Shown here in pieces: positions 42,463 to 49,602 of a stretch of 64,000 bases of DNA. Made by a program: the position numbers and the translations under genes. Source of the stretch: Streptomyces curacoi (GTDB lineage Bacteria; Actinomycetota; Actinomycetes; Streptomycetales; Streptomycetaceae); assembly GCF_001513975.1 (NCBI RefSeq), contig NZ_KQ947989.1, positions 1 through 64,000 of the forward strand. The letters run 5' to 3'. The notes beneath the pieces are model-generated. The model saw only the letters and a program-made list of their open reading frames with translations, did not search any database and was not told the DNA's origin. Numbering within the stretch: position 1 is the stretch's first letter; every line of letters starts with the position of its first letter.

Positions 42463-43707
42463 ATGGTCTCAGCAACGGTGGTCAGAGGTACGGCGGCAGC
42501 GGCGGCCCTCGTGTCGCTCCTGGCGGTTCCCGCACACGCCGCGCCCCGGGAACCCGGCGTCCGCCCGTCCGCCGCCTCGGCGGGAGCCCTGCCCGCACCC
42601 GATGTCGCGGGGCTGTGGGACGTCCTGCGCGCGGCGCGGCGGCAGGGCGCCCCGGGCGCGATGGCGCGGCTCGACGACCGGGACACGGTCCACTGGGCCG
42701 CCACGGGAGTCGCCGACCGCGGGACCCGACGGCCCATCAGCAACGCCGACCGGTTCCGCATCGGCAGTGTCACCAAGATCTTCTCGGCGGTCGTCCTGCT
42801 GCAACTGGCCGACGAGAGGAAGCTGAAGCTGGACGCCCCGGTCAACCGCTATCTGCCGGGACTGCTGCCCGACGACCGGATCACGGTGCGTCATGTGCTC
42901 AGCCACCGCAGCGGCCTGCACGACTACACCAACGAGATGTTCGCCCGGACGGTTCCCGGCTTCGAGGCGGTCCGCACCAAGGTCTTCACCCACCGGCAGC
43001 TGGTGAACCGGTCCCTGAGCAAGCCCCGGACCACCGGGCCCGGCGGCGCGTACTCCTACTCCAACACCAACTTCGTCGTCGCCGGAATGCTCATCGAGAA
43101 GCTGACCGGCCACTCCGTACGGACCGAGTACCAGAACCGGATCATCGACCCGCTGAGGCTGCGCGACACCTTCTACGTGCATCCCCGCACGACGATCCCC
43201 GGCCGTCACGCCCGCGGCTATCTCACGCCGGACACCGCCGGCGCGGCGCTCGTCGACTCCACCGAGCAGACGGTGTCCTGGGCGCAGAGCGCGGGCGCTG
43301 TCATCTCCAGCACCCGGGACCTCAACACCTTCCTGTCGGCGCTGCTCGGCGGCCGGCTGACCTCCCCGGCGCAGCTGGCCCAGATGCAGCGGTGGGTACC
43401 GGCGGGCGGCTCACAGGCGTACGGGCTGGGGCTGCGGCGCCGCGATCTGTCGTGCGGGGTCTCCGTGTACGGTCACACAGGCGCGGTGCAGGGCTACTAC
43501 ACATACGCGTTCGCGTCCAAGGACGGCAGGCGCAGCCTCGCGGCGCTCGCCAACACCTCCAACAACAGCACGGTCCTCAACTCCATGCTGGGCACGCTGG
43601 AGTCCGCGTTCTGCGGCAAGGAGGCCAAGCCCCGGCGCGGCTCCGCGCTCGGCGAGATGTACGAGGACGTCGCACCGGGCATCCCCGTGGTCCCGGACCG
43701 GAACTGA
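42463..43707 (+). CDS. Secreted serine hydrolase (beta-lactamase/D-alanyl-D-alanine carboxypeptidase family)
   Basis: A 414-residue protein with a Sec signal (ending PAHAAP near 27). The penicillin-binding-fold motifs are SVTK (Ser102-Lys105), YSN in AYSYSNTNF and HTG in VYGHTGAVQGYY. This is the class C/EstB/DD-peptidase R61-like family. The enzyme would act outside the membrane on peptidoglycan stems, beta-lactams or esters; the streptomycete R61-type DD-carboxypeptidases are the closest in feel. GGGAGGAAG lies five bases before the ATG. It is divergent from the ROK operon, and a second, unrelated family member lies at 51196-52632. Confidence 0.9.
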   Translation: MVSATVVRGTAAAAALVSLLAVPAHAAPREPGVRPSAASAGALPAPDVAGLWDVLRAARRQGAPGAMARLDDRDTVHWAATGVADRGTRRPISNADRFRIGSVTKIFSAVVLLQLADERKLKLDAPVNRYLPGLLPDDRITVRHVLSHRSGLHDYTNEMFARTVPGFEAVRTKVFTHRQLVNRSLSKPRTTGPGGAYSYSNTNFVVAGMLIEKLTGHSVRTEYQNRIIDPLRLRDTFYVHPRTTIPGRHARGYLTPDTAGAALVDSTEQTVSWAQSAGAVISSTRDLNTFLSALLGGRLTSPAQLAQMQRWVPAGGSQAYGLGLRRRDLSCGVSVYGHTGAVQGYYTYAFASKDGRRSLAALANTSNNSTVLNSMLGTLESAFCGKEAKPRRGSALGEMYEDVAPGIPVVPDRN

Positions 43708-43784
43708 GGGCGGCCGTCGGACGGGAACCCACGCGATCCGGTGGACGTTTTCCCGACATCCCCACCGGATCCCGAACCACCGAG

Positions 43785-43842
43785 CAGGACGGCGCGATGA
43801 GCGAGTCGGTTCCCAGGACGGCACGATGAGCGAGTTGGTTCC
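43785..43842 (+). repeat. 29-bp tandem duplication covering a ribosome site and start codon
   Basis: Two adjacent near-identical 29-bp units (43785-43813 and 43814-43842; two mismatches), each with CAGGACGG and ATGAGCGAG. Because 29 is not a multiple of three, the first ATG (43797) opens a 10-codon frame (MSESVPRTAR) whose TGA overlaps the second ATG (43826), the start of the TerD-CAP gene. Confidence 0.88.
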
Positions 43843-45265
43843 CGGGGGCAATCTGCCCCTCCCGGGCGGCAGCGTGACCGTCCGGGTACCCGGCCCCTTC
43901 GACGTGTCCGCGCTCATCACCGACGACAGCGGCAAGGTCCGGGGCGACGCCGACTTCGTGTTCTACAACCAGCCGTCCGCTCCGGGCGCCCGGCTCCACG
44001 GCGAGACCCTGACCGTCGACCCGCCGCGCCTGCGTTCCGGAGCCACCCGGGTCACGGTGGTCGTCAGCCCCGCCGACCCCGGTACTCCCCTGGGCCGCCT
44101 GCCCGCACCCACGCTGCACGTCACCGCCGCGGACGGCCGTGCCGTCGCCCGGTTCGCGCCGCAGGGCCCGCGGCAGGAGACCGTGCTGCTGCTCGCGGAG
44201 ATCTACCGGCGCGGCGACGGCTGGAAGCTGCGGACCCTGGGGCAGGGGTACGCGGACGGGCTGGCGGGCCTGGCGCGCGATTTCGGGGTGGACGTCATCG
44301 AGGACGCCACTCCGTCCCCGGCGCCACAGCCACCACCCGCCGCCCGGCCCCTGTCCTCCGCACGGCCCACGCCCACCGCAGGGCCCACGCCCACCGCACG
44401 GTCCGCGTCCACCGCACGGTCCGCGTCCACCGCATGGTCCACGATCCACACTCCGTCCGCCGTCGCCGCCCCACCGGTCCCGTCCTCCGACCCGGACGGA
44501 TTCCTCGGGCTGGTCAACTCCGCCCGCGCCGACGCCGGTTCGCCGCCCGTCACCCTCGACGCCCGCCTCGCCTCCGCCGCTCGGGCGCATGCCGCCGCCA
44601 TGGCCGCGGCAGGACGGCTCGGCGTCGAAGGCCGCGACGGAGTCTCCGTGTACCAGCGCGTCACCGCCGCCGGGTACACGTACCTCACGATCGGCGAGCA
44701 CCTCGTGTCCGGCCCGCGCACACCCGCCGAGTTCGTCGCGTACTGCCTGCGCACCGACCGGCCCCGCCGCACCCTGCACGACCCGGCCTTCACCCATGCC
44801 GGCCTGGGGCACGTCACGGGGGGCCGCTCGGGCGACACCTACTGGACCGCTCTGTGGGCCGCGCCGCTCATGCCGGGCGACCTGTCCCGCACGGCGGCCG
44901 AGGTCGTCGATCTCACCAACCTCGAGCGTGCCAGGGCGGGGTTGCTGCCCCTGGCCGTCGACTCCGCGCTGACCACCGCCGCGCAGACCTACAGCGCCGA
45001 CATGGCGGCCCGCGCCTTCTACTCCCACACCTCGCCCGAGGGAAGCCGGCCCTGGGACCGGGCGGCCGCCGCCGGCTCCCGTATGCGCGCGATCGGCGAG
45101 AACATCGCGTGTGGCCAGCGCTCCCCCGCCGAGGTGGTGGAGGGCTGGATGAACAGCCCGGGTCACCGCGCGAACATCCTCAAGCGCGATTTCACGCACA
45201 TAGGCATCGGCTTCGCGGGCGGCGGCCCGGCGGGCACGTACTGGACGCAGCTCTTCGGCGCCTGA
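43826..45265 (+). CDS. TerD-domain protein fused to two CAP (SCP/PR-1) domains
   Basis: A 479-residue protein with three parts. Residues 1-145 are a TerD-like beta-sandwich (DADFVFYNQPSAPG, ending LLLAEIYRRGDGWKLRTLGQ GYADGL in outline), the calcium-binding domain of tellurite/stress proteins. A Pro/Ser/Thr linker with 18-bp repeats follows (150-220). Then come a diverged CAP domain (about 225-350) and a canonical one (360-479: YSHTSPEG, IGENIACG, WMNSPGHRANIL). No signal peptide is visible, odd for CAP domains, which are usually extracellular. A duplicated start region precedes the gene. Confidence 0.85.
   Translation: MSELVPGGNLPLPGGSVTVRVPGPFDVSALITDDSGKVRGDADFVFYNQPSAPGARLHGETLTVDPPRLRSGATRVTVVVSPADPGTPLGRLPAPTLHVTAADGRAVARFAPQGPRQETVLLLAEIYRRGDGWKLRTLGQGYADGLAGLARDFGVDVIEDATPSPAPQPPPAARPLSSARPTPTAGPTPTARSASTARSASTAWSTIHTPSAVAAPPVPSSDPDGFLGLVNSARADAGSPPVTLDARLASAARAHAAAMAAAGRLGVEGRDGVSVYQRVTAAGYTYLTIGEHLVSGPRTPAEFVAYCLRTDRPRRTLHDPAFTHAGLGHVTGGRSGDTYWTALWAAPLMPGDLSRTAAEVVDLTNLERARAGLLPLAVDSALTTAAQTYSADMAARAFYSHTSPEGSRPWDRAAAAGSRMRAIGENIACGQRSPAEVVEGWMNSPGHRANILKRDFTHIGIGFAGGGPAGTYWTQLFGA
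44360..44449 (+). repeat. Five tandem 18-bp repeats in the TerD-CAP linker
   Basis: Units begin at 44360, 44378, 44396, 44414 and 44432; units 3 and 4 (GCACGGTCCGCGTCCACC) are identical and unit 5 is diverged. They encode the Thr/Ala/Ser/Pro-rich hinge between the TerD and CAP parts in multiples of six residues, so copy changes keep the frame. Confidence 0.85.
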
Positions 45266-45329
45266 CCTCCGGCGAGGCCGACGTGCGGCGATCTGGCCGG
45301 AACGGGACCGTCCGGGACAGGATGCCCAC

Positions 45330-46007
45330 ATGAAGGGTGACCTCTTTTCCAGCGAGCACATGGTCCAGCCCGCCACCGCGCCGGGCATGACGATCGAGAA
45401 CGCCAAGTGCATCAAGTACGCGGTGAACGGCGAGATGCACGCCCGCCAGGGCGCGATGGTCGCCTACCGCGGCAACCTCCAGTTCGAGCGCAAGGGCCAG
45501 GGCGTGGGCGGCATGCTCAAGCGGGCGATGACCGGTGAGGGGCTGCCGCTGATGGCGGTGCGCGGGCAGGGCGAGGCCTGGTTCGCGCACGAGGCGCAGA
45601 ACTGCTTCGTCGTCGACGTCGACCCCGGCGACGAGTTCACGGTCAACGGCCGCAACGTCCTGTGTTTCGACGCCTCGTTGTCGTACCGGATCGCGACGGT
45701 GAAGGGCGCGGGCATCGCCGGCGGCGGCCTGTTCAACAGTGTCTTCACCGGGCACGGCAGGCTGGGCCTGGTGTGCGACGGCAGTCCTCTGGTCATCCCG
45801 GTCTCGCCGCAGTACCCGGTGTACGTCGACACGGACGCGGTGGTCGGCTGGACCGCCGGGCTGGAGACCTCGCTGCACCGCTCGCAGTCCCTCGGCTCGA
45901 TGCTGCGCGGCGGCTCCGGGGAGGCCGTACAGCTGATGCTGCAGGGGCAGGGCTATGTCGTCGTCCGGCCGAGCGAGGTGACGCCGCCGAAGGCCCAGCA
46001 GCACTGA
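45330..46007 (+). CDS. AIM24-family protein
   Basis: A 225-residue protein with the AIM24/TRAP-like beta fold: VNGEMHARQGAMVAYRGNLQ near the N-terminus, GQGEAWFAH, VDVDPGDEFTVNG, then GLFNSVFTGHGRL and SPQYPVYVDTDAVVGW. The family is named for a mitochondrial membrane-organising protein; in streptomycetes the genes often sit beside TerD genes, as here (65 bases downstream of the TerD-CAP gene). ACAGGA lies about eight bases before the ATG. Cytoplasmic by sequence; the molecular role is unknown. A strong terminator follows at 46079-46108. Confidence 0.88.
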   Translation: MKGDLFSSEHMVQPATAPGMTIENAKCIKYAVNGEMHARQGAMVAYRGNLQFERKGQGVGGMLKRAMTGEGLPLMAVRGQGEAWFAHEAQNCFVVDVDPGDEFTVNGRNVLCFDASLSYRIATVKGAGIAGGGLFNSVFTGHGRLGLVCDGSPLVIPVSPQYPVYVDTDAVVGWTAGLETSLHRSQSLGSMLRGGSGEAVQLMLQGQGYVVVRPSEVTPPKAQQH

Positions 46008-46078
46008 CGCCCGGGGTGATCTGCGCCTCACGGGCAACCCACTCGGTCGTGTCCGCGTCTTGATCGGCAACAGGTGAA

Positions 46079-46108
46079 GCCCTGGCCCAAGGGCCAGGGC
46101 TCCTTTTC
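46079..46108 (+). terminator. Intrinsic terminator after the AIM24 gene
   Basis: Perfect 10-bp arms GCCCTGGCCC (46079-46088) and GGGCCAGGGC (46091-46100), followed by TCCTTTTC. It closes the TerD-CAP/AIM24 unit and insulates the GTATAC array that starts seven bases later. Confidence 0.8.
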
Positions 46109-46114
46109 AACGCT

Positions 46115-46172
46115 CTATACGCACGGCGTATACACAGAGAGTATACGCCGTGTGTATACATCCAGCGTATAC
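46115..46172. promoter_or_regulatory. Array of five GTATAC boxes at exact 13-bp spacing
   Basis: Hexamers begin at 46115 (CTATAC), 46128, 46141, 46154 and 46167 (all GTATAC), each separated by seven unlike bases (gcacggc, acagaga, gccgtgt, atccagc). Neighbouring boxes form 19-bp GTATAC-N7-GTATAC palindromes; the left part also forms an 18-bp inverted repeat (46116-46133 with 46141-46158) with one mismatch. The array ends 29 bases before the TPR-protein start and must overlap its promoter. Cooperative binding by an unknown dimeric regulator is the likely use. Confidence 0.8.
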
Positions 46173-46201
46173 GGGACATGTCCATCAACCGAGAGGGATC
46201 G

Positions 46202-47266
46202 ATGTACGGCAAGGCATTCGCCCCCGAGTACCAGGGCGCGCTCACCGCGCTGTCCGTCAACTCGTCACTCACCGACGTACTGGCCGCCGGCACCGAACAA
46301 CTGCGGGCGGCCGAGCGGGCCGGGCAGCACGGCGAGGCGGCGCGCTCGGGGCTCGCGGTCGCCGAGGCGCACCGCCGGCTCGGGCAGGTCGGGGACGCGG
46401 ACCGGGCATGGAAGGCAAGCTACCGCGCCGCCCGGCAGGCCGGGGACACCGCGGCGATGGCCTGGGCGCTGTGGAGCGGCGGCACGCTGGCCCGGCAGCG
46501 CGGCGCGTTCGCCCTGGCCCGGCGGCTGCTGCAACTCGCGGCCGAGCTCGGCGAACGCGGCGGCGACGTCGTCGTACGCGGCTACTCACTGGCCGGCCTG
46601 GCCGAGACCGGCCGTATCCAGGGCGACTACGAGGCCGTCCACCGGCTGCACGAGCAGCTGCTGGCCGAGGCCCGGCGGCGCGGCGAGGCGCGACACACGG
46701 TGTGGGCGTTGGAGGGCATCGCCCAGATCCACCGCAACACCGGCTCGTACGACAGGGCGTACGCCCTGTTCGAGGAGGCGGCCGAGATCGCCGCGCGTGC
46801 CGACGACCGGCGCGGCCACGCCTGGGCGCTGCGCGGGCTCGCCGACATCGTCTCCGTACGCGACGGCGACACGGAGCGCGCCCTTGCCCTGCTGTCCGAG
46901 GCGGAGGCCACCTGCCGGGCGATGAAGCTGTCCAGCGCGCTGGCCTACAACCACAAGATGCGCGGCAACGTCCTGTACCGCGCCGGGCGTTACGCCGCGG
47001 CCCGGGCCCTGTACGAGCAGGCGCTCGCGGAGTTCCGCGCCATGAGCGAGCCGCGCGGGGAGGCGCTGTCCCGGCTGGGACTGGTCAAGGCGCGGGCGCG
47101 GCTGGGGCGCGACCGGGCCGAGACCACCGCCGAACTGGCCGAGCTGGCCGAGGTGCTGGAGCGGATCGGGCTGCGGCACGCGCGGGAGATGGTGACGCGG
47201 GCGCAGGAGGAGCTGGGCGCCGTGGAGGATGCCGCACAGCGCGCCGGGGCGGTGGCCGTACGGTGA
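46202..47266 (+). CDS. Tetratricopeptide-repeat protein
   Basis: A 354-residue all-helical protein with about seven TPR-like helical pairs (for example ALARRLLQLAAELGERGGD, AYALFEEAAEIAARADDRR, AARALYEQALAEFRAMSEPR). No DNA-binding or enzymatic domain. GAGAGGG lies four bases before ATG 46202; an in-frame ATG at 46178 is inside the promoter/operator region and has a poorer site. The stop overlaps the polyprenyl synthase start (GTGA), so the two are coupled; the TPR protein may scaffold or regulate that enzyme. It is controlled, by position, from the five-box GTATAC array. Confidence 0.82.
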   Translation: MYGKAFAPEYQGALTALSVNSSLTDVLAAGTEQLRAAERAGQHGEAARSGLAVAEAHRRLGQVGDADRAWKASYRAARQAGDTAAMAWALWSGGTLARQRGAFALARRLLQLAAELGERGGDVVVRGYSLAGLAETGRIQGDYEAVHRLHEQLLAEARRRGEARHTVWALEGIAQIHRNTGSYDRAYALFEEAAEIAARADDRRGHAWALRGLADIVSVRDGDTERALALLSEAEATCRAMKLSSALAYNHKMRGNVLYRAGRYAAARALYEQALAEFRAMSEPRGEALSRLGLVKARARLGRDRAETTAELAELAEVLERIGLRHAREMVTRAQEELGAVEDAAQRAGAVAVR

Positions 47267-48342
47267 CGGCGTTCCCTCCCGCGGTCCGTACCCCGGCCGA
47301 CGCCCACCGCCTCGCCTCGCCGGAGCACCCTCCGGCCGACGCCCGCCAGATCCTCGAACGCTGCCGCGCCTTGGTGCGCCCCGCGCTGCGGGAGGCCGTG
47401 GGGCGCACGCATCCATGGGTGGGCGAGATGGCGGCGTACTCCTTCGGCTGGTGCGAGGTGGGCGGCGCACCGGCCACCGTCTCGGGCGGCAAGGGCGTAC
47501 GGCAGGCGCTGGCCGTGCTCGGTGCCGAGGCGGCGGGTGCGCCGGGGCGTGTCGCGGTCCCCGGGGCGGTCGCGGTGGAGCTGGTGCACGTCTTCTCCCT
47601 GCTGCACGACGACATCATGGACGGCGACACGACCCGGCGCCGCCGCCCCACCGTGTGGAAGGCGTACGGCACGGGCCCCGCCGTTCTCGCGGGGGACGCG
47701 TTGTTCGCGCTGGCCGTCGAGACGCTCGCCCTGGCACCGGCGGGCCCGCGGGCCGTACGGCTGCTGTCCGCGGCGTTGCAGGACCTGGTGCGCGGGCAGG
47801 CGGAGGACCTGCTGTTCGCCACGCGTCCCTGGACCGGGCCGGAGCGGGTGCGGGCGGCGGAGTACCGGACGATGGCCGAGCACAAGACCGGCGCCCTGCT
47901 GGGCTGTGCGGCCGCGCTGGGTGCCCTGCTCGGCGGGGCGCCGCCCGCGATCGTCTCCGCCCTCGACCGGGCGGGCCGGCATCTGGGCATCGCCTTCCAG
48001 GTGGTCGACGATCTGCTGGGCATCTGGGGCGACCCTGCCGTCACCGGCAAGCCGGTCCACGGCGACCTGCGGGAGCGGAAGAAGACGTTCCCCGTGCTGG
48101 CCGCGCTCGACTCCCCGGTGGCGGGACGGCTTTCGGCGGTGCTGGAATCGGCCGGTGAGGGCGCCGACCCCGGCGCGGCGGCCGCGCTGATCGAGGAGGC
48201 GGGCGGGCGTGCGGCCGCGCTCGCGGAGGCGCGGCGCCAGGTGACCGCCGTGGCGGCCGCTCTGGCGGACGTGCCGCTGGAGGCGGGGCCCGCGCGGGAG
48301 CTGCGGTCGCTGCTGGACTTCCTCGTGCGGCGCGATCTGTGA
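47263..48342 (+). CDS. Polyprenyl (farnesyl/geranylgeranyl-type) diphosphate synthase
   Basis: A 359-residue trans-prenyltransferase. The first aspartate-rich motif is HDDIMDGD (Asp116, Asp117, Asp120), with RRRRPT following; the second is DDLLGIWGD (Asp249, Asp250). The enzyme condenses isopentenyl diphosphate with an allylic diphosphate. Chain length cannot be fixed: the residues before the first motif (VHVFSLL) are bulky enough for a short-chain product. Start GTG 47263 overlaps the TPR stop. No terpene cyclase, encapsulin or carotenoid gene is adjacent, so the pathway is not evident. Confidence 0.9.
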   Translation: MTAFPPAVRTPADAHRLASPEHPPADARQILERCRALVRPALREAVGRTHPWVGEMAAYSFGWCEVGGAPATVSGGKGVRQALAVLGAEAAGAPGRVAVPGAVAVELVHVFSLLHDDIMDGDTTRRRRPTVWKAYGTGPAVLAGDALFALAVETLALAPAGPRAVRLLSAALQDLVRGQAEDLLFATRPWTGPERVRAAEYRTMAEHKTGALLGCAAALGALLGGAPPAIVSALDRAGRHLGIAFQVVDDLLGIWGDPAVTGKPVHGDLRERKKTFPVLAALDSPVAGRLSAVLESAGEGADPGAAAALIEEAGGRAAALAEARRQVTAVAAALADVPLEAGPARELRSLLDFLVRRDL

Positions 48343-48406
48343 AAGCGCGGTGCGGGGCGGTACGGCGGTGGTCCGCGCGTCACCGCGCCGCCCCCGGCGA
48401 AACGAG

Positions 48407-48435
48407 TTGACCGGCGGCATCTCCCGCGTCAGGGT
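48407..48435 (+). promoter_or_regulatory. Candidate sigma-70-type promoter for the PLP dehydratase gene
   Basis: TTGACC (48407-48412), a 17-base spacer and CAGGGT (48430-48435), ending 36 bases before the GTG at 48472. Good -35, moderate -10. Confidence 0.45.
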
Positions 48436-48471
48436 GCCAGACGGCGTGGAACCCCGTCCCGCGCCGGAAAG

Positions 48472-49440
48472 GTGACTGCCTTGATCGGGATCTCGGACGT
48501 AGCAGCCGCGGCCGAACTCATCGCCGGACATGTCGTGCGCACCCCGACCGTGCCCAGCCCCGGCCTGTCGGACCTGCTCGGGGTGCCGGTGACGGCCAAG
48601 CTGGAACTGCTCCAGCGCACCGGTTCGTTCAAGGCCCGCGGGGCGACGGCGAAGCTGCTCTCGCTGAGCGACGCCCAGCGCGCCGCCGGGGTCGTGGCGG
48701 TCAGCGGGGGCAACCACGGGATCGCCCTGGCGATGACGGCCGCCGCCCTCGATGTGAAGGCCACTGTGGTGATGCCGCGTTCGGCACCCGCACGCGCGGT
48801 CGGGATCGCCCGGGATGCCGGGGCCTCGGTGCGCCTGACGGACGACATGGACGGCGCGTTCTCGCTCGTCACGCGGATGCGGGACGAGGGGCTGACGCTC
48901 GTCCATCCCTTCGACGACCCCTTGGTGATCGCCGGCCAGGGCACCGTCGGGCTTGAGCTGGCCGACGACGCCGGTGACCTCACGGACGTGCTCGTCAGCG
49001 TCGGGGGCGGCGGGCTCGTCGCCGGTGTGGCGGTGGCGCTGCGGGCCCGCCGGCCGGACGTGCGGATCTGGGGGGTGGAGACGGAGGGCGCCCAGGCCAT
49101 GTCCGAGGCGCTGGCGGCCGGCGGCCCGGTGCCGGTCGCCCTGTCGTCGATCGTGTCCACGCTGAGCGCGCCGTCCGTGTCGCAACTGACGTACGACCAT
49201 GTGTCCGCCCTGGTCGACGACGTGCTCGTGGTCCCGGACCGGGAGGCGGTACAGGGCGTGCTCGACCTCGCCGAACACGCCAAGGTGTGGACCGAGCCGG
49301 CCGCCGGCTGTCTGCTGCCCGCCGCCCGGCGCGTCCTGACGCGGGTCGGGGGCGGCGCGCGACTGGGGCTGGTGGTGTGCGGGGGCAACGCGACGACCGG
49401 GGATGTGCTGCGGTGGGCGGCGGATTTCGGTCTCCGCTGA
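48472..49440 (+). CDS. PLP-dependent serine/threonine dehydratase-like protein
   Basis: A 322-residue fold-type II PLP enzyme. The PLP-binding lysine is Lys54 in GSFKARGA, the phosphate loop is SVGGGGLVAGV near 180, and VSGGNHGIALAM near 78-89 is the substrate-binding Ser-Gly-Asn-His block. Length without an ACT domain fits catabolic threonine/serine dehydratase or serine racemase-like proteins. Starts at GTG 48472 with GGAAAG adjacent upstream, which is a short spacing. Free-standing gene; the amino-acid substrate is inferred from family only. Confidence 0.87.
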   Translation: MTALIGISDVAAAAELIAGHVVRTPTVPSPGLSDLLGVPVTAKLELLQRTGSFKARGATAKLLSLSDAQRAAGVVAVSGGNHGIALAMTAAALDVKATVVMPRSAPARAVGIARDAGASVRLTDDMDGAFSLVTRMRDEGLTLVHPFDDPLVIAGQGTVGLELADDAGDLTDVLVSVGGGGLVAGVAVALRARRPDVRIWGVETEGAQAMSEALAAGGPVPVALSSIVSTLSAPSVSQLTYDHVSALVDDVLVVPDREAVQGVLDLAEHAKVWTEPAAGCLLPAARRVLTRVGGGARLGLVVCGGNATTGDVLRWAADFGLR

Positions 49441-49518
49441 ACCGGTCCGGCTCAATTCCCGTGCCTTTTCGAAAACTTACTCACGCGTCAGCAGCAAAGG
49501 AAAGGAGAAGTCTTTTAG

Positions 49519-49575
49519 TTGGGGATTTCGTTGAACACACCCTGTCGCGCTCTCCGTACTTCCTGTGGGAAATGA
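49519..49575 (+). CDS. Possible 18-codon leader peptide
   Basis: TTG 49519 opens MGISLNTPCRALRTSCGK and stops 28 bases before the pseudokinase gene. The unusually AT-rich region has a strong GGAAAGGAG (49499-49507) 11 bases upstream. Two cysteines are spaced by seven residues. With no homologue in mind and a TTG start, this may be chance; it is listed because the ribosome site has no other obvious use. Confidence 0.25.
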   Translation: MGISLNTPCRALRTSCGK

Positions 49576-49602
49576 GAACCAGGGGTTCAGCGAGGGATGG
49601 CC

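Noticed and set aside
46115..46172. Reading the GTATAC array as a CRISPR or replication iteron set
   Set aside because: Repeats are six bases with seven-base spacers, far too short for CRISPR; no Rep gene or AT-rich unwinding region lies nearby. A promoter operator array fits better.
48345..48388. GCGCGGTG/CACCGCGC inverted repeat after the prenyl-synthase gene as a terminator
   Set aside because: Arms are only 8 bp with a 28-nt loop and no T-run; too weak to assert in such GC-rich DNA.
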